From NCBI RefSeq assembly GCF_000972845.2, contig NC_040027.1, positions 15,607,803 through 15,671,802 of the forward strand: DNA of 64,000 nt, in the 5' to 3' direction. The stretch's first letter is position 1; each line of letters begins with the position of its first letter. This stretch comes from Larimichthys crocea (taxonomy: Eukaryota; Chordata; Actinopteri; Sciaenidae). The notes below the pieces were generated by a model that was not told where the DNA came from, searched no databases, and worked only from the letters and a program-made list of their open reading frames with translations. The position numbers and the translations under genes are program-made. Below, one piece after another: positions 50,712-62,965 of the stretch.

Positions 50712-53700
50712 CTGAGAGTGAGATGAAGAATTAGCGACGAATATGTCGACATTTACATGAATGAACATTTGCAGATGAACATTACTCACCCTGGATTAGG
50801 TGCTGGGTAAGAATCTGGAGGTAGTGAGTAGATGGGCTCTTCTGTAGGTTTAGCTGGAAGAAATACAGACATACTGAGTTATTAGTTTATAATTTTTGAT
50901 AAATAAATTACTAATTTAGTTTTATAAAATGTCAGAAAGTGTACAACACAATTCTCCAGAGCCATGTCAGTGTCCTTACAGTAGACTGGTGGGTTGCTCT
51001 TCACTGAAATCCCAGATCTGAGGGTGCCAGTCCCGTTAGCAGCACGAGGAACACTGTGAGGTGCAGAAAACATCAATCTGTGATAAAGCTTTACAGTTCT
51101 CATGTGACGAGAACAGTGATTTGATTTTGATGAGGTGCGTGGTCAGCCGTACCTGCGGTGGGTGTCCTCCCGCTCAGAGCTCCCGGACCTCCTGAGATGT
51201 GACAGCTGATCCGACTCTGAGGAATCTGAATGAGATGAACCCGAAAAACAGAAACTGTGGTCAGGACTAACTCTAAGAGTGTTAGATGAGGTATGAGAGT
51301 ATGTGTGACACACAGGAGAGTATGCTGACCATCAGGAGGCGGTCTGGGCGGTGACGGGGCGCGACGAGGAGGCTCCTGCTTCACGGCGACTGGAGGGGCT
51401 TTTACTTCAGGCAGGACTCTGAAAGACACAGATGGCACATGATAAATAACTACGATATGTCACATCTTGTGATACATAAACAAAACAAATAAATGAAATA
51501 TCTTAAAACTAAAATGTTCTGTTAATTTTAGATACAGATTAATTACTATTTCAATCAGGCTCCTCTCTGTGCGACAGCTGTAGTCACTATCACACTTGTT
51601 CTGGCACTGTCCAGTACTAAATAATTTATACAGTGACACATTTAACAGTTTTTTCCACTAACACTGTAAAGTTAATGTTCAGCTGCTGTCCCTACATATC
51701 AAGAGGCAGCTCAGTGAAATGTTTTGGATTGCTTGGATGGAACAGAAACTACTTTCAGGAAATGTTTTTGGCATCACTTGATAAGACTTGACTGTCCGAC
51801 TGTGTGTTTTTGCTGCTCTAGATATATTTATCCGTTTGTTTGCTTGTATTTTCTTTTATTTATTTTCTATTCTAAGGCTACTGCATATGTTCACTGTGAG
51901 AGAAAATATTTAAAGTATTAAAAAAACAGTGTGTGATACAACCCTTGCAGGAATTCACGTCAGTCATGAGTCAACAGTGTGTACAGAGTGTTACTGTAAG
52001 CTGATGAACCAGTCAGACGTCCTGTCAGTATCATTTTACACATCTCCACTATGAGGCGGTAACCTGAAGGTACACTCACGTTTCATTTTAAACTGTGTCA
52101 GAGTGTGCTCTGCACCGAATACGACAACTAATGTTTGTATTTTAATATGGTTCTTTGTTTTAATAAGCTACAGGTACTGTATTCTGTATCTGAACCACAT
52201 GAATTCATATTATTCATATTATTTACAGAGCTTTCAAAATCACTTGATTTTTGCTTAAATGTTTTATTTTTTGGTTTTCCTGGATAACAAGTGTCAGTTT
52301 TGCCTCACCTACCTGAACTCCAACAAAATATTCCTTTAGTATCCATTTATTCTGGCTCTGTTTCAATTGACTTTAAACAAATATTTACCTAAGTCATATT
52401 CTGATAGTACACCTGCTCAGGTTACCATCAATACACTGCTGCTTTACAGTCAACAGTGTTGGCTGAGGCTAATTCATGTCCTCAGAAGTACTTGGTAAGT
52501 TCAGAGTTAGGTTTCTTGTTAGTTTATGTTAGGTCATGTTTATAAATGTGTTTCTGAGTACTATTAGATGAAGTTGAATACTAGTTATTCTGACAAAAGC
52601 TCTCTCACCTGTATCGGTTTTTAGCCGTGTTGGATGGTGTGCTGTCTGTAGAGTCCCTGCGAGGAACCGGTGCATAACTGGCCTCCGATTCAGAGTCAGA
52701 ATCAGCTGTGAAGATCAATTAATAAATTATTTTGGATACTCGCTGGCCAGTAGATGACCATGTCTCTAAAAACATGGACTAAATAAGGTATTAAACTCTT
52801 TAAACTGCTGCATCCACACCCGTACACAATGCTCATTGACTCTATACAAACACACACTTCTAATAAAACATAAGCACACACACCTCTCTGTGGTGGACTG
52901 CTGGCAGTGGGGCTGGCTATGCTCCATTTCGGCGGCTCCACAGCAACATCTGGCAGGACCCTGCAAGAGAAGAGAGGGAGGCGGGAGTGAGGGAGGAGGA
53001 AGAAATCTCAGTTATGTTTGGAGAGGGGGGGACCTGTGGCTAATAAGATGATCATTGATGAGAGGGTGAGACTGAAATGTTGAATATTCACCTTAGTGTC
53101 TCTGAGGGAAGCTCTCTCTTTGATGGTTAACTGCTTTGTAACTGATCAGAATTAACCATTCAGTATTAATAGTGGTCTTGCTTGATCTTGTTATGTGATG
53201 TTTGCTATAATTTTTTCCTTTCATGCTGGATAAAAAACGTGCAGATTTGCAAGAACTGATCTGAACTATTCTGCAGATGTTTGATTGGAATATTGTTGCT
53301 TCAGTGTCCTCTTGTTTAATCAGCACTTAGCCACATACAGGAGAGGGACATGTTCAAGTGAAAGTGACTTTTATTTCATTGGTTAACACAACATGTCACC
53401 ACAAACACAAAAACACTTGGTACACAGTCATAAACACACAAACAAAAATCAAAAGGCTACAAAAAAAATGAGACAAATCAAAAATAATAATGATAACAAA
53501 ACAAAAAAAATATCACACACATAGAGGGGTAATTTAAGTTTTAAAATAAAAAGGTAAATAAAAATGTGATTAGCTAATATTAAGAGGCGTGCACAGTCTG
53601 CTCAGTGTCCCAGTCCGTGACATCTTGTTGGGTTTCGGGGAGGGGAGTAGGGGGGTTGGGATTTGAGGTTGGGGGGGTTGGGTGGACCTTCATCTGTACC

Positions 53701-54186
53701 TGTATCTGCTGAGGGAGTCCTGACTGTAGGTGGTGCTCTGCCTCTGAGGAGGCCCCACGCCGCTGTCCGACTCAGACTCAGAGTCTGAGAGAAAAATAAC
53801 AACTGTTAAAAATAGTGTTGCAAGTATTTCTTTTACTGTGTTGCAGCATAAAAACAACTTTATTGTTTAAATTTTTGTAACTTTTTCTATCACATTGTGC
53901 CGTTTTTAGCCTTAAAAAAACCAAAAGATGACTTTAAAGTTCATGAATGTAGTTTTATAATTATTAAATCTTCAAAATTCAAACAAAATGGAACATTTTA
54001 AGAGTCTTCAGAGTGAGTCGACACTTTGATAAGTTTGCATAAATTGTTTATCACTAAACTTATGTTTGCTCTGGCTTTAGTGTTATTTGACTGTTCTGCA
54101 GCAAAAATTCAAAATATTAAGCAAATATTGTCAAAGAGATGTCAGTCTAGGTTGTGTATTATGACAAGGAAGTCTGATTGTTTTGC

Positions 54187-54239
<53 letters not shown>

Positions 54240-57200
54240 GACCTGGTGGCGGGATTCTGACAGGTGAGTTGACCCTCCTTGGTAGCTCTGAGCGAACATC
54301 GATGGGGCTGGCTCTCATCCCTACGTGGGCCAGATCAGGAAGAACTCTGGGGTGGAGAGAAAGACAGTTAGGAAGGAGAAAAAAAGAGATTTAATTTCTC
54401 ATGGTGTTGGAGTTGAATCAAGCTTCGTCCTCACTTGTATCTGCCGTCTGGGCGGGGGCTCGCTTTGCGTGCCGGAGGGGAGGCGCTGCGCTCAGAGTCG
54501 GACTCTGACACCGGCTTACGAGGCCGCGAGGCAGAGGAGGTCGGCCGAGAGGTGCTCCAGTTGGGGACTACAGGAGAGGACCGAGGATTGGGAAGGGTGG
54601 ACACACCAGACAGACTTCTGTGAAAAGAGCAAATCAAATATTAATTCACTAACACCTCATTTGACATTTGTTGCGTTTGTAAGCACTTGAGCAACATGGA
54701 TATTGTTGGTGTTCCTGTAAACATGAGACGAGGAATTAAAACACAGGAATCGTTGTTCAATTCCAGCTGGAGAAACCGGATTTGGTTTTACAAGCGTACA
54801 AGTGCCAAAGACTATCAATCAACAGCAATGCAGAGGAATGAAAGTTACAGTAGTCGAAAAAGTCGAAATGTTTCCACAGCTCAACAGGTTACTATAAAAT
54901 TCAAACTTCTGTCGGTCTGACATGCATAAATAAATAAGTAACTACAGGAGACTGACACAAAATGGCTGCAAAAACCTTCAGTTATGTCGTAAGGCAAAAC
55001 ATAAAATTAAAAAAATAAACAAAAGTAAGTAATCTATTTTGATTTTCCATCATCAGTCTTTCATCTGCACATCCAAAATCCAAATATATACAAAATATAC
55101 ACAGAGTTTAATGAACATTTGATTAAAAATAACAAAGAGATTGAACTGACTTGTATTTGCTGGAGTGGTCCCTCGTGTCTGGACTGATTCTCCTGACGGG
55201 AGGAGGAGAGGCGCTGCGGTCCGACTCTGACTCAGATGGAGCTGAAGGAACAAAAATCAAACAGAAATAAAAACAGCATTATGTTTATTTTAAATCCCAA
55301 TGTGAACTCCGGCAGCTACGGAGACATTAAACTTTTGCTAACGCAGTATTAAATCACAGCTCGAATTAAAAATCGCACAAAATATTAACGTTGTTTTTGT
55401 GAAATCACTGCTGTCTGAATATGTGATTAACAGCTTATGCTTAGCTCTGCCAAGACAGTGATTCTTGGCAGGACTGACCTCTGCGAGAGGCGTAGGTTCT
55501 GGCAGGAGGTCGAGACAAGGTGGAGCGCACCGGTGATGAATCCCGAGACTTGACAGGAGGAGGAGGCTCAGCTCTCGTTCTGGGATTGTCAAAAAACAGA
55601 TAAAAACAATTAAATTATGGATTTTAAAATAGGACAAAGCAGCAGCTTAAAAAGAAATCAATCAACTTATATTTATTAATTTTGGTGCCGGGTTAAATGC
55701 TGTGTGTACCTGCGTGTCCGTTTCTCTCGGTTAGGTTGACGGGACATTCTGTGAGTCGGCATGTCTTCATCAATGTCTGAAATGTCTGATTGGAAACAGA
55801 AAGGTCAGAAATGCTGCAAAGACTTATTCACGGTAAATCCTTCATGAACATCAAATTTCTATTTTCTCTCATTCGCGTCATTCCTCCATCTCCCTCCCTC
55901 ACCCTCCAGTTCAGAGCTGCTGTCGTGGCGCGCCTCGTCCTCGCTGTTGGGGCGGCTGTCCTCCACCTCTGGGATGCTGACCAGGAACTTGCGGTCGTCT
56001 CTGAGGACCGTCATGGTCAGTTTGCCCCTGCTCTTCTCCACCAGGTGCTTTGTCTCCAGCAGGGATAGATTCTCTGTCGTCATGCCATTGATCTGATCAA
56101 CGGAGACAAATCAATCAACATGACAAGGAAACAAAATGTATCGTAATCTGTTTGTGTTGACTAAGTATTTTCATTTTTACCTTGAGAATGAGGTCGCCCT
56201 CCTGCAGCGTTCCTTCCTTTGCAGCCAGGCCTGTTTCTGTCATGTGCTTGATGAAGATCTGACTGCCCAGCTTCAATCCGTACTCTGCAGAGAGAGGAGG
56301 ACAACAAGAATCCAGTCAGAAATCACCACACTCACTGTGACTATTTGAGGACTTTCCCTAGTCCCTGAAGTCTTACCATCTGTGATCTTCTTTTTAAGTA
56401 ATGTTGTTTTGATGGGTTTGTCTGGAACGTCCTGATACGGCAGCCTCTTGTACCCGGACGACATCAGCGGCAGTGTGTTTCCATGCCCGTTGCGGTCGGG
56501 CGTTGTGCTACGAGGGCTGGGGCGATAGCGGTCTCTGTCTCGGTTGTCGCTGCCATCAGAGAAGCGCCGCGTTCGCCTGGGGGGGTCAGCGTCCAGCAGG
56601 TTTGAATGGGAGGCGGCCCGTGACGGCCTGGTGGTTGCCGGGATCTGGATGTGGCGAGGACGTTTCACTGTCTTAATGAGAAATATGGAGAAAGATTCAG
56701 AAACACGAGCGAGTAACAGTAACACGTGATAGATTGGAGGTCATTCTTTATACTCACCACGTTTGCGGTCTTGCCGCATGACTTGAGGGTGTGGATGGTG
56801 AAGTTGGAGTGGACGTTCTCCATTGACACTCCGTTGACCATGACAATTTGGTCTTTGGTGCTGCAGAGAACAAGCAAACACACACACGTGAGTCTGGTTC
56901 AAAGTAAGTCTACGTATTTATGCACACAAGGAGATCAGGTGTTTTTATGTCAACAGTCAAGTCTTTACGGTTCCTACGGTCACAACAGAGCGACGGTGGT
57001 TAACTTACAACAGGCGTCCCATGGCTGGTCCATTTGGCAGCACATCTGACACCACCACAGTGGTATCCCCGTTGTCTGGGTGAGGCTTGTCCTTGCCTCC
57101 TGATATGGCAAAGCCGAACCCCAGTTTGGAATCCTGTCATTATAAGAGATTAAAAAAATAGCTTTAAAAAAAAAAAAAAAACAGACAGCAAGTACACGAG

Positions 57201-57998
57201 AGAGTGACATGAATGAAGCGAAGGAATGCGGGAGAGTATGAGAGCGTGTGTGGGAGATGCAGTGAAGAGATAGAGCGAGAGAGAGCACATTCCAGCGGCG
57301 TACAGTCTGAGACGGGATAGTGAAGAGCCGGCTGGTGCTGTGGGGTGCAGCAGGGTGTGTCGCTGTGAATTCCTGCTGGAGTTTTGTGCTGTGAAACCGA
57401 GAGGTGTGAAGCACGGTCCACCTCAACCCCCACAACACACACACACACTTTTACAAGCCCTTTTACAATAACTATGGAAACAATACTGAAACTGCCTGTG
57501 CAAAATACATCCACACTCGACTTTCACTTCTCCATTTGTGCTTCAAAACTAACCAAACAGCACTGAAGTGGTCTGCGCTTCAAATTTACTTTAGTTTCAG
57601 GGGAAATTTTTACATGAAGAAGAAGAAAACACCTTAATAACCTTCCTCGACACCTCTATGCAGATCATATTTGCTTCATATTATTTAACAAACAGTCACT
57701 TACTTTGTTTAGCGTTATTGTATGTTGCTCCCATATTGTTAGCTCCTCCATGCCTGGTTTCTGGAAAGAAAAAACAAAAACAAGAATAGGAATAAAGCAA
57801 AAGGAAAATTTGACTTAATATGAAATCAGAAATTTTTCATCATTAATCATGATTCAGGTCATTACAAGAGGACAGCTGAGCCTGAGCCAAGCAGGAAGAG
57901 TGTGTGTGTGTGTGTGTGTGTGTACGGCTCAACCTGATCTCAGCATGCTCTCACCTGTCTCAATCCTGCTTGACCGGTATGGAGGAGGGGCTACCTAC

Positions 57999-58042
<44 letters not shown>

Positions 58043-61000
58043 CATGTGCTGTTTACAACGTATAACATCCGGGACTTGTTAAGTAGAGTAGGCGCACAAA
58101 AACATTGCATAGAGACAAATAGGGCTGCGACTGACTGTTATATGCAATATTAAACAAGTTATATACAACTATTTTCTTGCTTTGTCTATAAATAGATATA
58201 ATTCCTGTGACCCAGACACACTTAAACGTTTGACTCTCTGTAAACAGTCGCGCTCGGCACTGGAGGCTGGTGACAAAGCTCCGGGTTCTCGAGTCAAGTC
58301 AATATTTTCTAATGCACCAGGTTATTTATATGAAGGCGCTTCAGTCCTGTTGTTTACGTCTGATTTTTGAACACCTGTTCATACCTTAATGTCTCAAAGG
58401 AGTTGTAAACACCACCTGAGAGTTATCATTTAAACTAAGGTGTATGAAACCAGCTGAGGAGAGATGTCCCTCCCACTGTTATGTAAAAAGATGACAGGGT
58501 TTTACACTAATTAACACACCGGACTACCAGACGTTTATTTGCAGGCCTAACATGACAAAATGCGTCTTTGTGTTTATCGTTTATCACATACTAGATATCT
58601 TTAAAACCAAAACGCAGACAATTGAAAAAACAGGAAAGTATCTAATGTCGCAACACACCTAAACACATCATCTGAAAATACTGTGAATTAATTGATTTTG
58701 TTTTCGAAATTAAAATGATCTACTGTAATCATCAAGGAATGGAAACAAGAATCTCAAACTCGCTGGTAGGAGTGACTACGAGCACAGGTGTACGCTGTGT
58801 GACCTGTGAACAGTAGGCCATTTGTTTGTTCAGGTTAATCATAAACCTGAGGTTGGAGAGAAAAAAAAATACACACAGCAGCTGACCGGATTGGTTAAAT
58901 AAAAAAGATGCATGTCTGTAATTTTAATCTAATCTGACACTGAAACTAGGAGGTGTTTGATTTGTAGTTTCACTGCAGTTAGTTACAGCTCACACACACA
59001 CACACGTCAAACCAGGATAATAAACCAGATGTAGCAGAGGTGACGAGCAAAGAGCGAACACTTGATTGTAAAACAACTTCCCGAGAGGACGAGTTTGTCG
59101 AAACGCTGTTGCAATACTAAAGCCCTGAGCTGAGAATACAGCCACATCAGATACCGGTCATCAAGTTAAAGTTTAACTTTAAAGTGGTCAACTGAAAATC
59201 ACTAAGTCACTGTTGGCGTGTATTCAATATTCGTCCAATGCTGATGTTAAAGAAGGAAAATATGCAAATAGTAGTGAGTGCTCTGTTTAGGGTATTTCAT
59301 TACACATTAAATACATATTTAATATGGTATTAAAGTCTTCTATCCATGTAGTTGCACTGCAAAAGTAAGTGAATTTATCTTAAATTATAAAAGGTGACAG
59401 TGATTTACTGTCCACGGATGTGAGTCTGGTTTAAGGCCAAAACCTCCAGCCTTTCCCGACACTCCTGCACCTTTATCTTGCCACTTCTAATCGTACATAT
59501 CAGTAATAATTTATGTCCTTTGTTCCTTTTTAACAGCTACGTTTTAGGCACTTCCAGGCAGCGGCATATTGTAGGACCGTTAATGCTTTGTGTTGCTCCC
59601 TCTCCACTTACCACTTGGTCTTTGAACCTTACTTCCATTTCCCACTGGGATCCCTGAGCTGAACAAAACACCTGCTGCCTCCGGCGCTCAATGAACAGCC
59701 AGCTCTTTATATTCCATAAGGCAACAGCGAGAGCAAAAACAATCACAGATCCCACAGTTATCCAACTACTTCCTCAGATCAGCTCTGTATGGTCGATGGG
59801 AAACTCAATCCCCCTGCTGAAATTACTTGAAATGTGACCGGTGATAGTGTTTCCCTCTCAGCAGGGAGAAAAAAACCAAAAGAAAACATAGGAGAGACCT
59901 CACCTGGAGAGCTCCTCCCCCGTCTAGCCTTTGCCCACTCTCAGATGCCCTTCAATAACCACGGATTTAAGGTGGAGCTGCACTACCTTAAGCAAACCCC
60001 CCCACTCCATGTGATAAGACTGAGGTATCTTAAACGTGACGTGGACTGTAATCACAGAGAGGTGTGCGGCGCTGATGAAGATCAGCCATGTCTAGATGTT
60101 AAAAATGTGACTTTGGAAATTCAAGAGTATAAGAATAAAAGTTACTGACCTCCTGGAAAGCAAAGTTCAAGTTTCAAGCCAGTAAAAATATTTTTATACA
60201 CACAAAATGACGTGTTCAGCCTGTTACAGAACAAATATTATTTACAATCAATTAACAATAAATCTTTTCAATTAATTCAGAAACAGTTTAACTACTGCAG
60301 CTACGACTGGTACTACTGGTACTATTCCTATTCCTACTGATACTACTATTACTCCTAAAGCTTCTCCTACTACTACCACTAATGCTCCTCCTCCTCAGAC
60401 TGATACTCCTACTCACACACCTACTCCTTCTCTTACTCATACTCTTACTACTCCTAGTCATACTCATACACCCACTATGTATGATGCAGAGAGCCTATCT
60501 TTACATTTTCGGGCATACACGTTGGCAGTTTTTTGCAAAAGAAACTGGAGTATATACATCTATCTATATGTCTAATTGTTTAATGTCCTGATATTATTTC
60601 TATAACACATTTATATAGAAAACAAACACCTGGCTCTGCCCCGTATGCTTTTCTCGTCTGTTGGTGGAACGTCCTACCAGTTCCTATCAGATCAGGGGCG
60701 TTCCTCTCTACCTTTAAAAATCTCTTGAAGACCTTCAGCTCTTCAGAGAGTACCTCCTCTCCGACACTATCAAGAACTGGACATGCTAAATCTATCCCCA
60801 TCTAGTACTGTCACAGTAGTACCTGCACTAACATGTCCCTGTCACATTGTACCTTGATTGTCACTTTACATAAAAGCGACAGATAAATGACTAAATGTAA
60901 ATGTAGAAGATGTGTCATCATTAGATTTTGAACTTGTTGATACCTGAAAAACTCAAATTGTGATGTTCATGCTTAATGTTTTGATATAAAATGAATAAAA

Positions 61001-61334
61001 GATTTATAAATTTTACTATTTTTGATGCACTAAGAAGCAAATATTTAAATATTCTGTGGTCGTACTTATATAAACTAATAATTTTCTGCATTTCTGCTAA
61101 CTGACTAATCAAGGACTTGACTGGAGCACATAAATGGATAAATTAAAATACACAAACGTACACTGTAGCAACACGCACAGCACTGACCTACATTAAAAGC
61201 TTGAATATAAGCCGCTGCTACAACAACAACAACAACATCCATCCACTTACAGGCACCACCAGCAGCGGTGGCGGAGGCTCCGGGGGCATAGAGCCAAAGT
61301 GCTTCAGCAGTTTCATTCGCTGCGTCAGATTCAT
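46783..61334 (-). CDS. tjp3: Tight junction protein ZO-3 (MAGUK scaffold)
   Basis: ZO proteins tether claudins and other junction proteins to actin at the cytoplasmic face of tight junctions. Thirty coding exons keep frame throughout and give 1,337 residues; human ZO-3 is near 920, and the excess is mainly the PDZ2-PDZ3 linker. Order: N-terminus [18 protein letters not shown]1 at about 36-123 ([20 protein letters not shown]); basic linker; PDZ2 at about 212-295 ([11 protein letters not shown]); linker 320-688; PDZ3 at about 689-770 ([17 protein letters not shown]). Then SH3 at about 785-850 ([12 protein letters not shown]), a guanylate-kinase-like domain at about 919-1,065 and an acidic tail ([20 protein letters not shown]). 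The C-terminus IEWGPATEL matches the ZO-3 ending and is a PDZ ligand (T-E-L). The ATG at 61,334 was chosen because it opens the first exon. Confidence 0.95.
54190..54236. repeat. tjp3: (CA)n repeat beside a tjp3 splice donor
   Basis: About 23 GT units on the plus strand, that is CA on the tjp3 strand. The donor of the exon 54346-54243 reads CAG|GTCAGT, and the CA run starts directly after it, at intron position +7. CA repeats are known binding sites for hnRNP L, which regulates nearby exons. Confidence 0.95.
55776..55785 (-). other. tjp3: Tandem 3' splice sites 9 bases apart in tjp3
   Basis: The acceptor region reads ATCAG|ACATTTCAG|ACATTGATG. Both AGs follow a pyrimidine and are 9 bases apart, so use of the first adds three residues (Asp-Ile-Ser) in frame before [10 protein letters not shown]. 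Which one is preferred cannot be told from sequence. Confidence 0.6.
57901..58041. repeat. Two (GT)n microsatellites in tjp3 intron 1
   Basis: GT runs at about 57,900-57,923 and 58,003-58,040. A further run (about 61,599-61,623) lies upstream of the tjp3 start. Confidence 0.9.
59612..59755 (-). CDS. tjp3: Possible alternative first exon of tjp3
   Basis: In intron 1 the minus strand has an ATG at 59,755 followed by 48 open codons, beginning [20 protein letters not shown] and ending MEVRFKDQV. It stops exactly at a strong donor, GTG|GTAAGT, in phase 0, which matches the exon starting at 57,760. Alternative promoters with different N-termini are known in the ZO family (ZO-2). The hydrophobic start would be unusual for a cytoplasmic scaffold, so translation could instead begin at the internal Met of MEVRFKDQV. 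Unconfirmed; it may be chance. Confidence 0.35.
60297..60480. repeat. Degenerate trinucleotide-type repeat (CTA/CTC/TAC)n in tjp3 intron 1
   Basis: A run of short units such as CTACTGGTACTA, CCTACTACTACC and CTCCTACTCA with a strong three-base period over about 180 bases. It is low-complexity, and no gene is implied. Confidence 0.75.
60640..60905 (+). mobile_element. LINE 3' end in tjp3 intron 1
   Basis: A frame reads [20 protein letters not shown], then LLKTFSSSE, the usual C-terminal end of fish LINE reverse transcriptase proteins (L-W-N-x-L-P-x-x-x-R ... F-K-x-x-L-K-T). It is followed by a 3'UTR ending 'ttacataaaagcgacagataaatgactaaatgtaaatgta', the characteristic tail. It is 5' truncated and antisense to tjp3. 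Confidence 0.75.
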
Positions 61335-62965
61335 GATGATATCCTGTTAAAAACTCAGTCTGACTGATAGAAGGTGCACAAAGAAAAAAAAGACTTCAGA
61401 TGGGTCGGTGCTCGTCTCCTCGAGTCCACAGTCACAGGACACTTCAAACTATTTGACTTTAAAAACAAGTCGCCGGCCTTCCTGTGCTTCCCCGCAGGTA
61501 GCTCACGTGTCCATCGCTCCAGAGTAATGATCTGTATTATTCTCTTTCTGACGGGTTCATAAAGTCAAACAGGTCCACTTGCTCCCACTGTCAGTGGTAT
61601 GTGTGTGTGTGTGTGTGTGTGTCTTGGTTAACTTGTAGTCTTTCCCACAATGCAGCAGCAGCAGGTCCCAGGCTGCCGGCTGGCTGAGTTTTTGGTCTGC
61701 TGGGTGCTATGGTTACGTCTAGGGAATGAGAGCACTGGGCTGTTAATAATTGACGGGGTGTTTGCTACACTACAGGTCTGCTTGCTCTGAGTAAAGTTTC
61801 CCGGGTTCCTTTACAGGCCTTGGACTGTTTTGGGATCAGGAAATGCCACTGTGGCAACACTGATGGCATTTCTCCTTCACGGTTAATGGCAGTGCGTGAC
61901 CCTTCAGTGTCCCCGCGGGGCTTTCCTATCAGTGTCCTGCCTACTTGAGACTACAGCAGTCATAGCTGCCTGTTCCTGATGAACTTAGGAAGGGGGAAGC
62001 ACAGAGGGAGAGGAACTTTATATACCTGAACGTGCAGAAGTTGATAACGACAGATGAAACAAATGAGTGGAAGCTGTATAACTGTTGCAAAATGGACGGC
62101 GGCTCGGGTTCAGCCGAGTGGAACAGCTGTCCTTTGGTCAGCCGGGACACCGCCGCTTGAATTATTCATGAGTACTGAAGAAAACACAACCGGAGGCAAC
62201 CGCTGCTGTTACTACAACAAACACTTAACGAAGGTGTAGCCCCCTCTCGCAGGTAAACAGTCGCTCATTCATGTGTCAAGCCTGTTGAGCAGCAGAGGTT
62301 TGCGTTTCTTTCATTTTGAAGACAAAGCCACACCTTGTTGGCCTTTCACCGTGCAAGACTCCAGAGTACTGAGCTCCACTACAGAGGCCTACTTTTACCC
62401 GTGACACACACACATAGCTGGAATACTTTTAACAGTGCACCATTGAAACGAGCTGCTCTAGTAACTATTAACGACCTGAGTCAGACATACGGTGGCTCGT
62501 GGTTAATGGAGAACAGCAAAGCTTCCTCGGGTAAGTATAGAGATCCGAAAGACAAATACTCCAGAGGTTTACAGAGCGGCTGTAATTACACAGACCAGGG
62601 CTTTGTAGCTCACAGTGGAGTTACTCAGGGCATGTACTGTCAATAGTGTTTAAGCACTGCATACACACTCTACAGCTACCTGGACTCCAGCACAGATGTG
62701 TTCACCTCAGTTATGTGGAAGCACACAAACAGATTCACAGTCAGGATGTGTTATAAATAAAACATAAAGAGAACAAACACAAATGAGCATTTTGTGCATG
62801 GTGGTGGTTGAAGATTGAACCCACAGGACTGTGTGTAATTCAATAACAAGTGCAGATGTGTAGCGTAAAAGATACCTGGAGGGTAAGAGCACGTGTTGTT
62901 GACAGTCACAAGCATATAACATCAGCCTGTGAGTGGGCATATGACTATTAAATATATCTCATCTG
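61335..62965. other. tjp3 upstream region
   Basis: This likely contains the tjp3 5'UTR and promoter (minus strand). There is a GT microsatellite at about 61,599-61,623. No TATA box or upstream exon was identified with confidence, and no other gene is recognisable. Confidence 0.5.

Larger units (their letters stand above)
50790..55785 (-). other. tjp3: tjp3 PDZ2-PDZ3 linker: tandem exon-pair array
   Basis: Twelve exons encode this linker: a lead exon 55776-55710, then 55579-55479 + 55241-55151 (unit 1), 54617-54435 (unit 2, fused), 54346-54243 + 53784-53700 (3), 52960-52884 + 52705-52609 (4), 51418-51330 + 51225-51153 (5), 51053-50980 + 50853-50790 (6). The first members are 101, 104, 77, 89 and 74 bases (all 2 mod 3). 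The second members are 91, 85, 97, 73 and 64 (all 1 mod 3). Each pair, like the 183-base fused exon, is a multiple of three. First members begin VLPD or VLPE in units 3-5. Second members carry [26 protein letters not shown] or SSESD and end in YK or YR in units 1-4. Confidence 0.85.
55903..61334 (-). other. tjp3: tjp3 exon map: N-terminus, PDZ1 and PDZ2
   Basis: Exons: 61334-61251 (start, proline-rich), 57760-57704 ([17 protein letters not shown]), 57133-57009 and 56860-56758 (PDZ1), 56671-56377 (basic Arg/Ser-rich linker, [20 protein letters not shown]), 56284-56181 and 56092-55903 (PDZ2). The exon starting at 56,671 uses the acceptor TTAAG|ACAGTG, which preserves the frame; the CAG three bases further in would not. 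Intron 1 is 3.5 kb and holds GT repeats, a LINE tail and a possible alternative first exon. Confidence 0.88.
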
